A DNA stretch of 39,648 nt from Peptoniphilaceae bacterium (lineage in GTDB: Bacteria > Bacillota > Clostridia > Tissierellales > Peptoniphilaceae), in the NCBI GenBank assembly GCA_022779285.1, contig JALFST010000031.1, forward strand, positions 1 to 39,648, read 5' to 3'. The position numbers and the translations under genes were made by a program. The notes under the pieces are model-generated. The model was not told the origin of the DNA. It was given only the letters and a program-made list of their open reading frames with translations, and did no database searches. This document shows positions 25,829 through 33,851 of this stretch, one piece after another. The stretch's first letter is position 1; each line of letters begins with the position of its first letter.

Positions 25829-27076
25829 ATGAAAGCAGAACTCATTTCAGTCGGCACGGAAATACTTTTAGGAGATATTCTCAACACAGATGTACAGGAA
25901 CTCTCACAGGCGTGTGCTTCTCTGGGAATTGATGTATTTCACACATCAGTTGTCGGAGATAATCCGGAGCGTTTAATAGCGGAAATTACGCTTGCTGCTT
26001 CTCGATCGGATATTATTATTTTATCCGGCGGCCTGGGATCTACCAACGATGACATTACGAAAGAAACGGTTATCAAGTTTATCGGAAAAAAATTGGAAAT
26101 CAATCCAGAGGCTAAAAAGCGGATTGAAACATGGTTCTCCGAGGAAAAAGACCGTAAGGCAAATCAAAAATTATATTATTTTCCGGAGGATACCACGGTA
26201 TTAAGAAATACGGTGGGGACGGCTTTTGGCGCATGGATTCCATGTTATTATGATGGAAAACAACGTTATATTGCATTTCTTCCGGGACCACCGAATGAAC
26301 TGATCCCCATGCTCCATGATGAGCTGATGCCTATACTTGCAAGCTTCAGTTCGGAGGCTATAAAATCAACGATTGTTCGTATCGGTTTAATGGGTGAGCA
26401 TAAGATGTATTTACATATGAAAAATGAGATGGAATCGATGAGTAATCCCACCCTGGCACCCTATGTAAAGCCGGACGGCCCCATGATTCGTATCACAGCC
26501 AAGTCTTCTGATGAAGAAAAATGTGATGAATTGATTTCTTTCGGTTTGGAAAAGGTAAAAGAGCACTTAAGTGATCATATCATCTCAATTGGGAATATGA
26601 CACGAGCAGAACGTCTTGTTGCTCTATTAAAGGAAAAGAAATATACAGTTTCTACGGCTGAAAGCATAACAGGCGGTATGATTGCTTCAACAATTGTAGA
26701 GGCTCCCGGCGCTTCCGATGTATTCCGGCAGGGGTATATTACTTATAGTGATGCTACAAAACAGTCCATTCTTGATGTGAAGGCATCCACTATAGAAGAA
26801 TTTAGTGCGGTTTCTGAGCAGACCTGCTTAGAAATGCTCACAGGATTGTACAAAAAAACAGAAAGCAATCTGTGTCTTGCTGCGACAGGATATGCCGGAC
26901 CGACAGGAGAAGATGTAGGTCTCACATTCATTGGAGTTTTGCTTAACGGGGCTGCTCACATTTATAAAAGGAATTTTCATGGGTCGAGAAACTTAATCCG
27001 TCGCTTTGCGCGAAATGTAGCTATAGACGGAGCCGTTCGAGCGCTGGTGGAGGAAAAAAATGAGCAAGATCATTAG
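25829..27076 (+). CDS. cinA: CinA: nicotinamide-nucleotide amidase / pyrophosphatase-like protein
   Basis: 415-residue two-domain CinA. The N-terminal MoCF-like domain (about 1-170, SVGTEILLGDILNTD and LSGGLGSTNDDITKE) is related to ADP-ribose pyrophosphatase activity. The C-terminal domain (about 260-410) is the NMN deamidase (PncC) type, with the Ser of STAES and Tyr/Lys of GYITYSDATK in catalytic positions; the usual ESCTGG reads ESITGG. The enzyme recycles NMN released by NAD-dependent DNA ligase. CinA is usually near recA, so its place here, overlapping parA by 17 nt, is uncommon. It is likely cotranscribed with parAB from the promoter at 25780. Confidence 0.95.
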   Translation: MKAELISVGTEILLGDILNTDVQELSQACASLGIDVFHTSVVGDNPERLIAEITLAASRSDIIILSGGLGSTNDDITKETVIKFIGKKLEINPEAKKRIETWFSEEKDRKANQKLYYFPEDTTVLRNTVGTAFGAWIPCYYDGKQRYIAFLPGPPNELIPMLHDELMPILASFSSEAIKSTIVRIGLMGEHKMYLHMKNEMESMSNPTLAPYVKPDGPMIRITAKSSDEEKCDELISFGLEKVKEHLSDHIISIGNMTRAERLVALLKEKKYTVSTAESITGGMIASTIVEAPGASDVFRQGYITYSDATKQSILDVKASTIEEFSAVSEQTCLEMLTGLYKKTESNLCLAATGYAGPTGEDVGLTFIGVLLNGAAHIYKRNFHGSRNLIRRFARNVAIDGAVRALVEEKNEQDH

Positions 27077-27833
27077 TGTTTATAACCAGAAAGGTGGCGT
27101 TGGAAAAACGACCACGGTGATTAATTTGGCAGCGGCGTTAGCCATGACCGGATTTCGTAAAAAGAAAGTATTAATCCTGGATCTGGATCCACAGGGAAAT
27201 GCAACATCAGGTCTGGGAATTCGTAAGGATACTTTAGAAATGGATATCTATTCATGTCTCACGGGAGAATCAACCCTGCTGGAGGCTGCCAAGACTATTG
27301 GAAAGGGAAATCTGACCATTGTTCCGGCAACACCGGAATTAACGGGGTTTGAAATTGAGTCTCTGACTATGGAGGATCATAATAACCTGCTAAAAAAGCT
27401 TTTGGAGCCTATCAAAGAGCAATTTGACTATATTTTCATTGATTGCCCTCCTTCTTTGGGAATGTTGAGTGTCAATGCTCTCAGCGCATCAGATTCCGTT
27501 TTAATTCCGATTCAAGCGGAATATTATGCGCTCGAAGGTGTGAGTCAGCTGGTGCGAACGATTGAGATGATTCGAGAGGGGATTAACCCGAAGCTCCAGG
27601 TGGAGGGCATTGTGATTTCGATGTATGACGGACGCACAAATCTGGCACAAGAGGTCGAAAAAGAAGTCAATAAATATTTTGAAAAACAAGTCTTTCATAC
27701 AGTGATTCCGAGAAATATTCGATTAGCGGAGGCGCCCTCTTTCGGAGAAAGCATCATCACTTATGATAGAAATTCTAAGGGAGCACAAGCGTATATACAA
27801 TTAGCAAAGGAATTAAAAAAGAAAAATAAGTAG
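27060..27833 (+). CDS. parA: Chromosome partitioning ATPase ParA (Soj)
   Basis: 257-residue deviant-Walker ATPase: KGGVGKTTT near residue 11, DLDPQGNATSGLG (Walker A') and IDCPPSLGMLSVNAL (Walker B), the chromosomal Soj type without an N-terminal HTH. It binds DNA nonspecifically in its ATP dimer form and acts with ParB-parS in origin segregation, and in B. subtilis also on DnaA. GGAGG stands six bases before the ATG, inside the end of cinA. parB follows after 46 bp. Confidence 0.97.
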   Translation: MSKIISVYNQKGGVGKTTTVINLAAALAMTGFRKKKVLILDLDPQGNATSGLGIRKDTLEMDIYSCLTGESTLLEAAKTIGKGNLTIVPATPELTGFEIESLTMEDHNNLLKKLLEPIKEQFDYIFIDCPPSLGMLSVNALSASDSVLIPIQAEYYALEGVSQLVRTIEMIREGINPKLQVEGIVISMYDGRTNLAQEVEKEVNKYFEKQVFHTVIPRNIRLAEAPSFGESIITYDRNSKGAQAYIQLAKELKKKNK

Positions 27834-27879
27834 AGATTGTCAGATAAATAAGGAAAGATAGTCAGAACAGGAGGATCCC

Positions 27880-28974
27880 ATGGCAAAAAAGCGAGGACTC
27901 GGACGGGGGTTAGCGGCTTTAATACCACAGGCATATCAGGAAACAACAGAAAAAACTCAGGCTCAGGAAATAACAGAAAACGAGAAGCTTGAGAAAGAAA
28001 GCGCTGCCGGTGTTAAAAAATCCACTAAAATGCAAGAAAAAAGTGGAAAGGAAGTTTCGGTTGCAACCTCTTTAAAAAATAATAAAAAGCCGGCTGCCAA
28101 AAGAACAACTTCTAAGGTGGGCCGTACAAAACAAAAATCCACAGAGGATAAAAATTTTCAAGACCTCAAGCCTTCTCAAAGTCCATCCGATGAGGAGCGT
28201 TTTGCGATCAACACCTTATCATTGGATCAAATGGAAGCGGATCCAAATCAGCCTCGAAAACAATTTGATGAAGAGGCATTGGCTGATCTTACGGAATCCG
28301 TTCGCCGCTACGGAGTTCTTCAGCCATTAATTGTAAAAAAGCATACGGCTCCGGGGCACGCTCCCTATATGATCATTGCCGGAGAAAGACGATATCGTGC
28401 AGCAAAGCTGGCAGGTCTTACGGAGGTTCCTGTTGTCCTTCGTCAAGATCATTCGGAGGAAGCGGTTCTCCTGTCAGTGGTGGAGAATGTTCAGCGTGAA
28501 GATCTTTCTCCTTTAGAAGAGGCGGTCGCTTATCAGCATATCATGCAAAACCGTTTGATGACTCAGCAGGAATTGGCAGATGCATTAGGAAAATCAAGGG
28601 CATACATTGCCAACAGTGTTCGTTTGATGAAATTAGATGATGAGTCTTTAGAGGCATTGCGAAAGGGATTGATTACATCCTCACAGGCTCGAACCCTTTT
28701 ATCAGAAACGAATCCCGCTTTACGGGCAAAGTATCGACAAATGTTTACACAGGGTCAGGGAACAGTCAATAAAGTCGAAAAGAAAATCGGCCGTAAGCAA
28801 AAAAAGAGAGTGAATGTATTCCTCAATGATCTGGAGGACCGGTTGAGTGAGCATTTAGGTACCGATGTATCCATTGTGTCAAAAAGGAAGGGTTGGTCAT
28901 TGTCCATTTCTTGCTATTCGGAAGAAGAATTGAACAAATTATCCAAACTCTTAATGGAAGGAGAAGAAGAATGA
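27880..28974 (+). CDS. parB: Chromosome partitioning protein ParB with unusual specificity residues
   Basis: 364-residue CTP-dependent clamp that loads at parS. The N-terminus (KKRGLGRGLAALIP) is the ParA-stimulating region, followed by a basic Thr/Lys/Ala-rich linker (20-105). The CTP-binding part has GERRYRAAKLAGL (168-180) and ENVQREDLSPLEE (202-214). The helix-turn-helix lies at about 228-250 and the dimerisation domain at the end. At the four positions that distinguish ParB from Noc (R-T-A-G in Caulobacter numbering 173/179/184/201) this protein has Arg240, Ser246, Lys251 and Ser268, and the usual GHAR reads SQAR. This fits the altered palindrome upstream. The stop overlaps the next gene as ATGA. 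Confidence 0.96.
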   Translation: MAKKRGLGRGLAALIPQAYQETTEKTQAQEITENEKLEKESAAGVKKSTKMQEKSGKEVSVATSLKNNKKPAAKRTTSKVGRTKQKSTEDKNFQDLKPSQSPSDEERFAINTLSLDQMEADPNQPRKQFDEEALADLTESVRRYGVLQPLIVKKHTAPGHAPYMIIAGERRYRAAKLAGLTEVPVVLRQDHSEEAVLLSVVENVQREDLSPLEEAVAYQHIMQNRLMTQQELADALGKSRAYIANSVRLMKLDDESLEALRKGLITSSQARTLLSETNPALRAKYRQMFTQGQGTVNKVEKKIGRKQKKRVNVFLNDLEDRLSEHLGTDVSIVSKRKGWSLSISCYSEEELNKLSKLLMEGEEE

Positions 28975-30014
28975 CTCCTTGGATGATACTATTGATCATT
29001 GCTGCTCTTGTTATTGCCTTATTCTGCACATATCTGGCTTCCAGCCTCAATAAAAAATTGAATCGTATGAGAAAACGGTATGACTATCTTTTGCGTGGCC
29101 GCGGAGATGTCAGCATGGAAGAGCTGATTGCCGGATTTGGTGAAGATTTAGACAGCTTTAAGAATGATCAGAAGCAGACAGCACAGCGCCTGCATCATAT
29201 CGAACAGTGGATGGCACGAACGGATACCGATCAACAGGCGTATATCAATGAGCGTTTTGATACCGTTGCTCATGATTGGCAGGAGCAAATGCGTTCTACG
29301 AGCCAAAATTTAGTATCGAGCATGAAACGATTGGATGAACAGGTGTTTGCCAGATTAGATGCTGTGGAAAAGAATACAGCGCAATCAATATCAGAAAATC
29401 GCACGGAACTTCAGGGAGGACTTCGCGAGATTACCAATACATTAGGCCGAAAGGTCAAGAAAAATGAAGAAGATACTTTTATCCGATTTGATGAGATGGA
29501 ACAAAGAATCGAACTAAATAACAAGGAAAGTAAAGAATCTATAGAAAAAGTTCAGCAATATTCGCAGAGCGGACTTCAATCTCTGGATTCCAGAGTCAAT
29601 GAGCAATTTCATCTCACCTCAACGGAATTTCGTAATCAGCTGCAATCGATGCAGCAAAAAACGGAAGATACTATAAAGTCGCTGGAAAAACAAACCCTGG
29701 ATCAACTGGCTACGATCGATGATCGGGCAAAAGAGGCGCTTCACAAGGAGGGAGCACGAATTCGAGAGCAGCTTTCCTTTGCAATTCAAAAAACATATCT
29801 TTATCGATACAATGCGTTTGAAGATGTTGTCGGCAACACAAGCTTCAGCCTTGTGCTGCTTGATGAGCATAATTCGGGCATTATCTTTACGAGCCTTTAT
29901 TCTCGCAGAGGATCTACTACATTTGCAAAAGAGGTTCGCAATGGAGAGGCAGGAAATCTGTCACCGGAGGAAAATTATGCCTTGGATCAGATTCTTCATG
30001 GGAAATCAGCATGA
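28971..30014 (+). CDS. DUF4446 membrane protein with an expanded coiled coil
   Basis: Starts at the ATG overlapping the parB stop. One N-terminal membrane helix (about 4-25, WMILLIIAALVIALFCTYL) is followed by a basic stretch (NKKLNRMRKRY), then about 200 residues of heptad-rich, Gln/Glu-rich coiled coil, and at the C-terminus (about 272-347) the conserved DUF4446 part: YRYNAFEDVVGNTSFSLVLL, then FTSLYSRRGSTTFAKEVRNGE. DUF4446 proteins commonly follow parB in Firmicutes and are usually about 160-170 residues with a short coiled coil. The extra 180 or so residues are the oddity. The function of the family is unknown; the position suggests a membrane role near origin segregation. Confidence 0.85.
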   Translation: MTPWMILLIIAALVIALFCTYLASSLNKKLNRMRKRYDYLLRGRGDVSMEELIAGFGEDLDSFKNDQKQTAQRLHHIEQWMARTDTDQQAYINERFDTVAHDWQEQMRSTSQNLVSSMKRLDEQVFARLDAVEKNTAQSISENRTELQGGLREITNTLGRKVKKNEEDTFIRFDEMEQRIELNNKESKESIEKVQQYSQSGLQSLDSRVNEQFHLTSTEFRNQLQSMQQKTEDTIKSLEKQTLDQLATIDDRAKEALHKEGARIREQLSFAIQKTYLYRYNAFEDVVGNTSFSLVLLDEHNSGIIFTSLYSRRGSTTFAKEVRNGEAGNLSPEENYALDQILHGKSA

Positions 30015-30097
30015 AAATCTCCCGGTTGGGTAAAAGATGTTAAAATAGGGTAATGTTCAGGCGTTAAGGCGTAAGCATGTAAAAGAAAGGGCAGAAA

Positions 30098-31084
30098 ATG
30101 GATATCATTGAATCTATAGTAGAAAAGATCCGCGGAAAGAATTGTACTATTGTTTATCCGGAAGGATTGGATCCTCGTACATTAGGTGCGGCAATCAAGC
30201 ATCAAGAAATGGGAATCATTCATCCCATTGTGTTGGGAAATCCTGAGGAGATTGCCAATAAGGCAAAGGAACTGGGAAAGGATATCGGAGAGCTTGAGAT
30301 CATTGATCCGAATAATTATGAGGATTACGAGAATATGGTTCAGGCTTTTGTGGAGCGCCGTAAAGGCAAGGCAACCTTGGAGCAGGCGAGAGAGATGCTT
30401 CGCGACCGCAATTATTTCGGAACGATGCTTGTTTATTTAGGTCTTGCAGACGGAATGGTGAGTGGTGCAGATGGGCCGACAGGAGATACGATTCGTCCGG
30501 GTTTGCAAATTATTAAGACGCGTCCGGGCGCCAATATGGTAAGCGGATGCATGGTTCTGATTCCTGCAGATGAGACCAGGGATCGCCTGATTTTCGCTGA
30601 TACTGCGGTGACCATTCAGCCGACAGCAGAACAGCTTGCAGAAATCGCAAATGAAACGGCAAAAACCGCACTTACCTTCGACGTGGAACCGAAAGTAGCG
30701 CTTCTTTCCTTCTCAACCAAGGGCTCGGCGCATTCGCCGGAGCAGGAAAAGGTAGCGCAGGCTGCTGCTATTGCGAAGGAAAAGTATCCGGAGCTTGCTG
30801 TGGACGGAGAGCTGCAATTTGATGCTGCTTACGTTCCGGAGGTGGCAAAGATCAAGGCACCGGATTCTGAGATTGCAGGACACGCACGTATCTTTGTTTT
30901 CCCGGATCTCCAGGCAGGAAACATTGGATATAAGCTGGCACAGCGTCTTGGCGGATATACCGCATTAGGTCCTATTTTGCAGGGAATGGCAAAGCCTGTC
31001 AATGATCTTTCCCGTGGATGTAATGAAAGAGAAGCATATGAGCTTGCATTGATTACAGCTATGCAGGCAGTGGATCAGAGATAA
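30098..31084 (+). CDS. pta: Phosphate acetyltransferase
   Basis: 328-residue PTA_PTB family enzyme interconverting acetyl-CoA and acetyl phosphate, the energy-yielding step before acetate kinase in anaerobes. Family features include CTIVYPEGLDPRTLGAA at the start, DTIRPGLQIIKTRPG in the middle and FPDLQAGNIGYKLAQRLGG near the end. The loop before DTIRP reads SGADGPTG, where most Pta have SGAVH(S/T)TA, so the substrate loop is somewhat divergent. No acetate kinase gene is seen nearby. AAAGGG stands upstream of the ATG, and a strong hairpin follows the stop. Confidence 0.93.
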   Translation: MDIIESIVEKIRGKNCTIVYPEGLDPRTLGAAIKHQEMGIIHPIVLGNPEEIANKAKELGKDIGELEIIDPNNYEDYENMVQAFVERRKGKATLEQAREMLRDRNYFGTMLVYLGLADGMVSGADGPTGDTIRPGLQIIKTRPGANMVSGCMVLIPADETRDRLIFADTAVTIQPTAEQLAEIANETAKTALTFDVEPKVALLSFSTKGSAHSPEQEKVAQAAAIAKEKYPELAVDGELQFDAAYVPEVAKIKAPDSEIAGHARIFVFPDLQAGNIGYKLAQRLGGYTALGPILQGMAKPVNDLSRGCNEREAYELALITAMQAVDQR

Positions 31085-31097
31085 TTATTCACATTAA

Positions 31098-31130
31098 AAT
31101 GCCGCTTGAGCAGTCTGCTCAGGCGGCATT
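31098..31130. terminator. Strong hairpin between convergent pta and CC/Se gene
   Basis: AATGCCGCTTGAGCAG (31098-31113) pairs with CTGCTCAGGCGGCATT (31115-31130) along all 16 bases with one G-U wobble; the practical loop is GTC. On the minus strand it is followed by TTAATG after ATT, on the plus strand by few T. It probably works in both directions. Confidence 0.8.
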
Positions 31131-31146
31131 AGTTTCATATGAAACT
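31131..31146. promoter_or_regulatory. parS-like site 8
   Basis: AGTTTCATATGAAACT, a perfect palindrome with the CATATG centre, directly abutting the terminator hairpin and touching the last base of the CC/Se gene. It lies 5.3 kb from the main cluster, on the other side of parAB. Confidence 0.7.
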
Positions 31147-31475
31147 TATTTATGAAAATCGTTAGCAAAAATGTTGATTTCTTGAGGGACGAAGAATCGT
31201 TTGACGTTTCCGATGCCCCAGGCTGAAATTTCAATTGGAGCATTGAATTCATAAAGATCCATTCCGGATTCGTAATGGATCTCAATTCCGTCCGGGCTCA
31301 GATCCGGATCGAGGGTTTTATAGAGGACATTTTCCTTCGGTTTCTCAAGAACCTGAATGAGCACTTGAGGAATTGCGCAGCAGCTTCCCTGTCCCATTTT
31401 TGTATTTAAATAGAGTATCGATGTTTTGCGCTGTGCGGCAAGCTTGGCCGCCTTTTCATTGATCAGAATTTGCAC
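31146..31475 (-). CDS. CC/Se motif family protein
   Basis: About 110 residues. The central motif KMGQGSCCAIPQVL, with adjacent cysteines, followed by a strand-rich C-terminus (IEIHYESGMDLYEFNAPIEI, then WGIGNVKRFFV), matches what I know as the CC/Se-motif (seleno)protein family of clostridia, in which one Cys can be selenocysteine. Here both codons are Cys codons. Function unknown; redox or metal binding is plausible. I chose GTG at 31475 with AGGG upstream; ATG at 31499 would lengthen the product by eight residues and the overlap with pncB to 44 nt. Either way it is coupled to pncB. Confidence 0.7.
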   Translation of the reverse strand: MQILINEKAAKLAAQRKTSILYLNTKMGQGSCCAIPQVLIQVLEKPKENVLYKTLDPDLSPDGIEIHYESGMDLYEFNAPIEISAWGIGNVKRFFVPQEINIFANDFHK

Positions 31476-32931
31476 TTTTTCCCTTTCTGTTCGCTTCATG
31501 CAAAAGCCGATTCTTCAGATCCCATACTTTTTGGGAAAGGTCAACCTTGTATACATGAGGATTTTCAAATCGCTTATATTCCTCCCAAAGAGAATCAATC
31601 TCGGATTGACAATACTCTCTTCGGCTGTTGAGATCGGGAAGGGAGTACACGCATTTCCCGTTTTGATAGATGGGAATCTGGAGAGGGCGACTGAAGAAAT
31701 TGGTCAGTGTCATTCTTTTCCAGGTATGTACGGGATGGAAAATTTCATAGGGTTTCGTATCATCAATCGTTTCATCACGAAGAGTGATAACATCCGCAAG
31801 TGAGAAGCCGGTGGTTTTGTCATAGAGTCGGTGAACCTGTTTAAAACCGGGTGTCGTAATCTTTTCAACATTTTCAGAAATTTTGATTTTGGGTGTATGA
31901 ACCCCGTCACGATCCTGGGCAACTAATTTATAGACGCCTCCGAAGACCGGCTCCGTTTTTGAAGTAATCAGGTTTTCTCCTACACCGAAGCTGTCGATTT
32001 TTGCACCTTGCGAGAGTATTTCTGTGATTGTATATTCATCCAAAGAGTTTGAAGCGACGATTTTTGCATCGGGAAAACCGGCATCGTCAAGCATTTTCCG
32101 GGCTCTTTTAGAAAGATAAGCAATATCTCCCGAGTCCAGACGAATGCCTCCGGGACGATAACCCTTGGGGGCAAGAACCTCGCGAAAAACGCGAATAGCA
32201 TTGGGAATGCCGCTTTCCAGGGTATTAAAGGTATCTACAAGAAGATTGCAATTTTCCGGATAAATCTCCGCATAGGCTCGAAAAGCCTCATATTCCGAGG
32301 GAAACATCATTACCCAGGAATGTGCCATAGTGCCTAAGGCTGGCACGCCGAATCGTTGATCCGCCAGCGTATTTGCCGTACCTGCACATCCGGCGATATA
32401 AGCGGCACGTGCTCCAAGCGTTGCGGCATCAGGACCTTGTGCACGGCGAGATCCGAATTCCATGACAGCTCTTCCGTCGGAGGCACGTACAATTCGATTG
32501 GCTTTGGTTGCCACGAGGCTTTGGTGATTGATCAGGAGCAGCAGCATGGTCTCTAAAAGACTGGCCTGAATAATAGGCCCGCGGACAGTAATCAGAGGCT
32601 CATTCGGGAAGACAACGGTTCCGTCAGGAACCGCCCATATATCACAATCCAAGGTGAGAGTACGGAGAAACTCCAGGAATTTTTCATCAAATACCTTTTT
32701 GGTTCGAAGAAAATCAATATCTTCTTCCGAAAAATGAAATTCTCGAAGATAAGTGATGACAGACTCGAGACCGGAAAAAATTGAAAAGCCTGCATTATCC
32801 GGATTGTGGCGATAGTAGAGATCAAAGTAGCCGATGGTATTTTCGAGATGCTGTTTATAGTATCCGTTGGCCATAGTCATTTCGTAAAAATCGAAAAGCA
32901 TGGTCAAATTTTCTTGATTGCGTGGAATCAT
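31456..32931 (-). CDS. pncB: Nicotinate phosphoribosyltransferase
   Basis: 491-residue NAPRT that turns nicotinate and PRPP into nicotinate mononucleotide for NAD salvage. It shows NLTMLFDFYEMTMANGYY at the start, EFGSRRAQGPDAA, GTMAHSW with the His phosphorylated in the family, and the PRPP-site strand GGIRLDSGDIAYLSK. The ribosome site is AGGAGG. The upstream region carries two tandem 17-bp repeats and a palindrome overlapping the likely promoter. Together with CinA (NMN deamidase), which produces the same nicotinate mononucleotide, it suggests a nicotinate-based NAD economy. Confidence 0.96.
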   Translation of the reverse strand: MIPRNQENLTMLFDFYEMTMANGYYKQHLENTIGYFDLYYRHNPDNAGFSIFSGLESVITYLREFHFSEEDIDFLRTKKVFDEKFLEFLRTLTLDCDIWAVPDGTVVFPNEPLITVRGPIIQASLLETMLLLLINHQSLVATKANRIVRASDGRAVMEFGSRRAQGPDAATLGARAAYIAGCAGTANTLADQRFGVPALGTMAHSWVMMFPSEYEAFRAYAEIYPENCNLLVDTFNTLESGIPNAIRVFREVLAPKGYRPGGIRLDSGDIAYLSKRARKMLDDAGFPDAKIVASNSLDEYTITEILSQGAKIDSFGVGENLITSKTEPVFGGVYKLVAQDRDGVHTPKIKISENVEKITTPGFKQVHRLYDKTTGFSLADVITLRDETIDDTKPYEIFHPVHTWKRMTLTNFFSRPLQIPIYQNGKCVYSLPDLNSRREYCQSEIDSLWEEYKRFENPHVYKVDLSQKVWDLKNRLLHEANRKGKSANSDQ

Positions 32932-32941
32932 AATGCCTCCT

Positions 32942-32985
32942 CAACAAGCACTTTGTTACAACAAGCATTTTGTTACCTAACAAAA
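32942..32985. promoter_or_regulatory. Tandem operator repeats upstream of pncB
   Basis: CAACAAGCACTTTGTTA (32942-32958) and CAACAAGCATTTTGTTA (32959-32975) are head-to-tail 17-bp repeats differing at one base, each with inverted AACAA/TTGTT halves. The second overlaps the palindrome TTTTGTTACCTAACAAAA (32968-32985). They lie between the pncB ribosome site and its likely promoter, a repressor position. Confidence 0.7.
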
Positions 32986-33044
32986 TACCACATTTTCAGG
33001 CAATAAGCGAAATTTTCCTAAAAATGTTTGATACAAATCGTATT

Positions 33045-33072
33045 TTGTTTCAACAAGCAGTTGAAATATAAT
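33045..33072 (+). promoter_or_regulatory. Promoter of the RNA methyltransferase gene with internal operator
   Basis: TATAAT at 33067-33072 and TTGTTT at 33045-33050, 16 bases apart. The spacer contains TTTCAAC-AAGCA-GTTGAAA (33048-33066), and within it CAACAAGCA, the same core as the pncB repeats. Confidence 0.6.
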
Positions 33073-33104
33073 GGGAAAGCAGGAAAGAAAACGGAGGATG
33101 CGGA

Positions 33105-33851
33105 ATGAAATGGACAAAATATCATAAGGACAATGATTTTTCCTATACTTTAGGAGCTTTTCCTACGATGGAATTGGTAGAAAACAGTCCTCATCTGATA
33201 TATGAAATTCTTCTGTCCGAAAAGCTGAGGGATCGGGAGTATTTCACAAAAATTTTTGAGAAAAAAAAGATACCTTACCGAATAGCGGATCGGGAGATTC
33301 ATCGCATTTCAACAAAAGAGAATGTTTTTTTGGCGGGCGTATTTCGCAAGCAAATTCCTCGAGCAGAGCGGAAGAATCATATTATTTGTGATCAAATATC
33401 GGATATGGGCAATTTGGGAAACATTATACGCACGATGCTTGCGATGGGTCAGCATGATCTTATTTTGATCGGTCAGACATGTGACATATTTCATCCGAAA
33501 TCCGTGCGTGCGGGCATGGGGGCGCTTTTTCATATTCGCATGTCTCATTTTGATACATTTGATCAGTATCGTGATACCTTTTCGGAACCGGATCGGGAGG
33601 TTTTTTGTTTTATGCTGGGCGAGAAGGCGAAAAGCCTTCCGGAAATCCGGGTGCCGAAAAAATGGTCGCTGGTGTTTGGAGCGGAGGCCGGCGGATTGGA
33701 GGAAGCCTATCGAGGAAGAGGAACCACCGTGATGATCCCGCAGTCATCGGAGGTGGATTCCCTGAATCTCACGACAGCGGTTGCGATCGGCAGCTATCAT
33801 TTTTCAATGGAAGCTATGAAAGGAGCAAAAGATGAATACGGTGATCTTTGA
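33105..33851 (+). CDS. TrmH/SpoU-family RNA 2'-O-methyltransferase
   Basis: 248-residue knotted methyltransferase. The three SpoU motifs are present: GNLGNIIRT (about 103-111), LVFGAEAGGL (about 188-197) and MIPQSSEVDSLNLTTAVAI (about 209-227). The N-terminal region resembles an RNA-binding substrate domain but is not diagnostic. Members methylate the 2'-OH of tRNA or rRNA; the exact target is not predictable. AAACGGAGGA precedes the ATG. It overlaps the HAD gene by 20 nt and diverges from pncB. Confidence 0.9.
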   Translation: MKWTKYHKDNDFSYTLGAFPTMELVENSPHLIYEILLSEKLRDREYFTKIFEKKKIPYRIADREIHRISTKENVFLAGVFRKQIPRAERKNHIICDQISDMGNLGNIIRTMLAMGQHDLILIGQTCDIFHPKSVRAGMGALFHIRMSHFDTFDQYRDTFSEPDREVFCFMLGEKAKSLPEIRVPKKWSLVFGAEAGGLEEAYRGRGTTVMIPQSSEVDSLNLTTAVAIGSYHFSMEAMKGAKDEYGDL

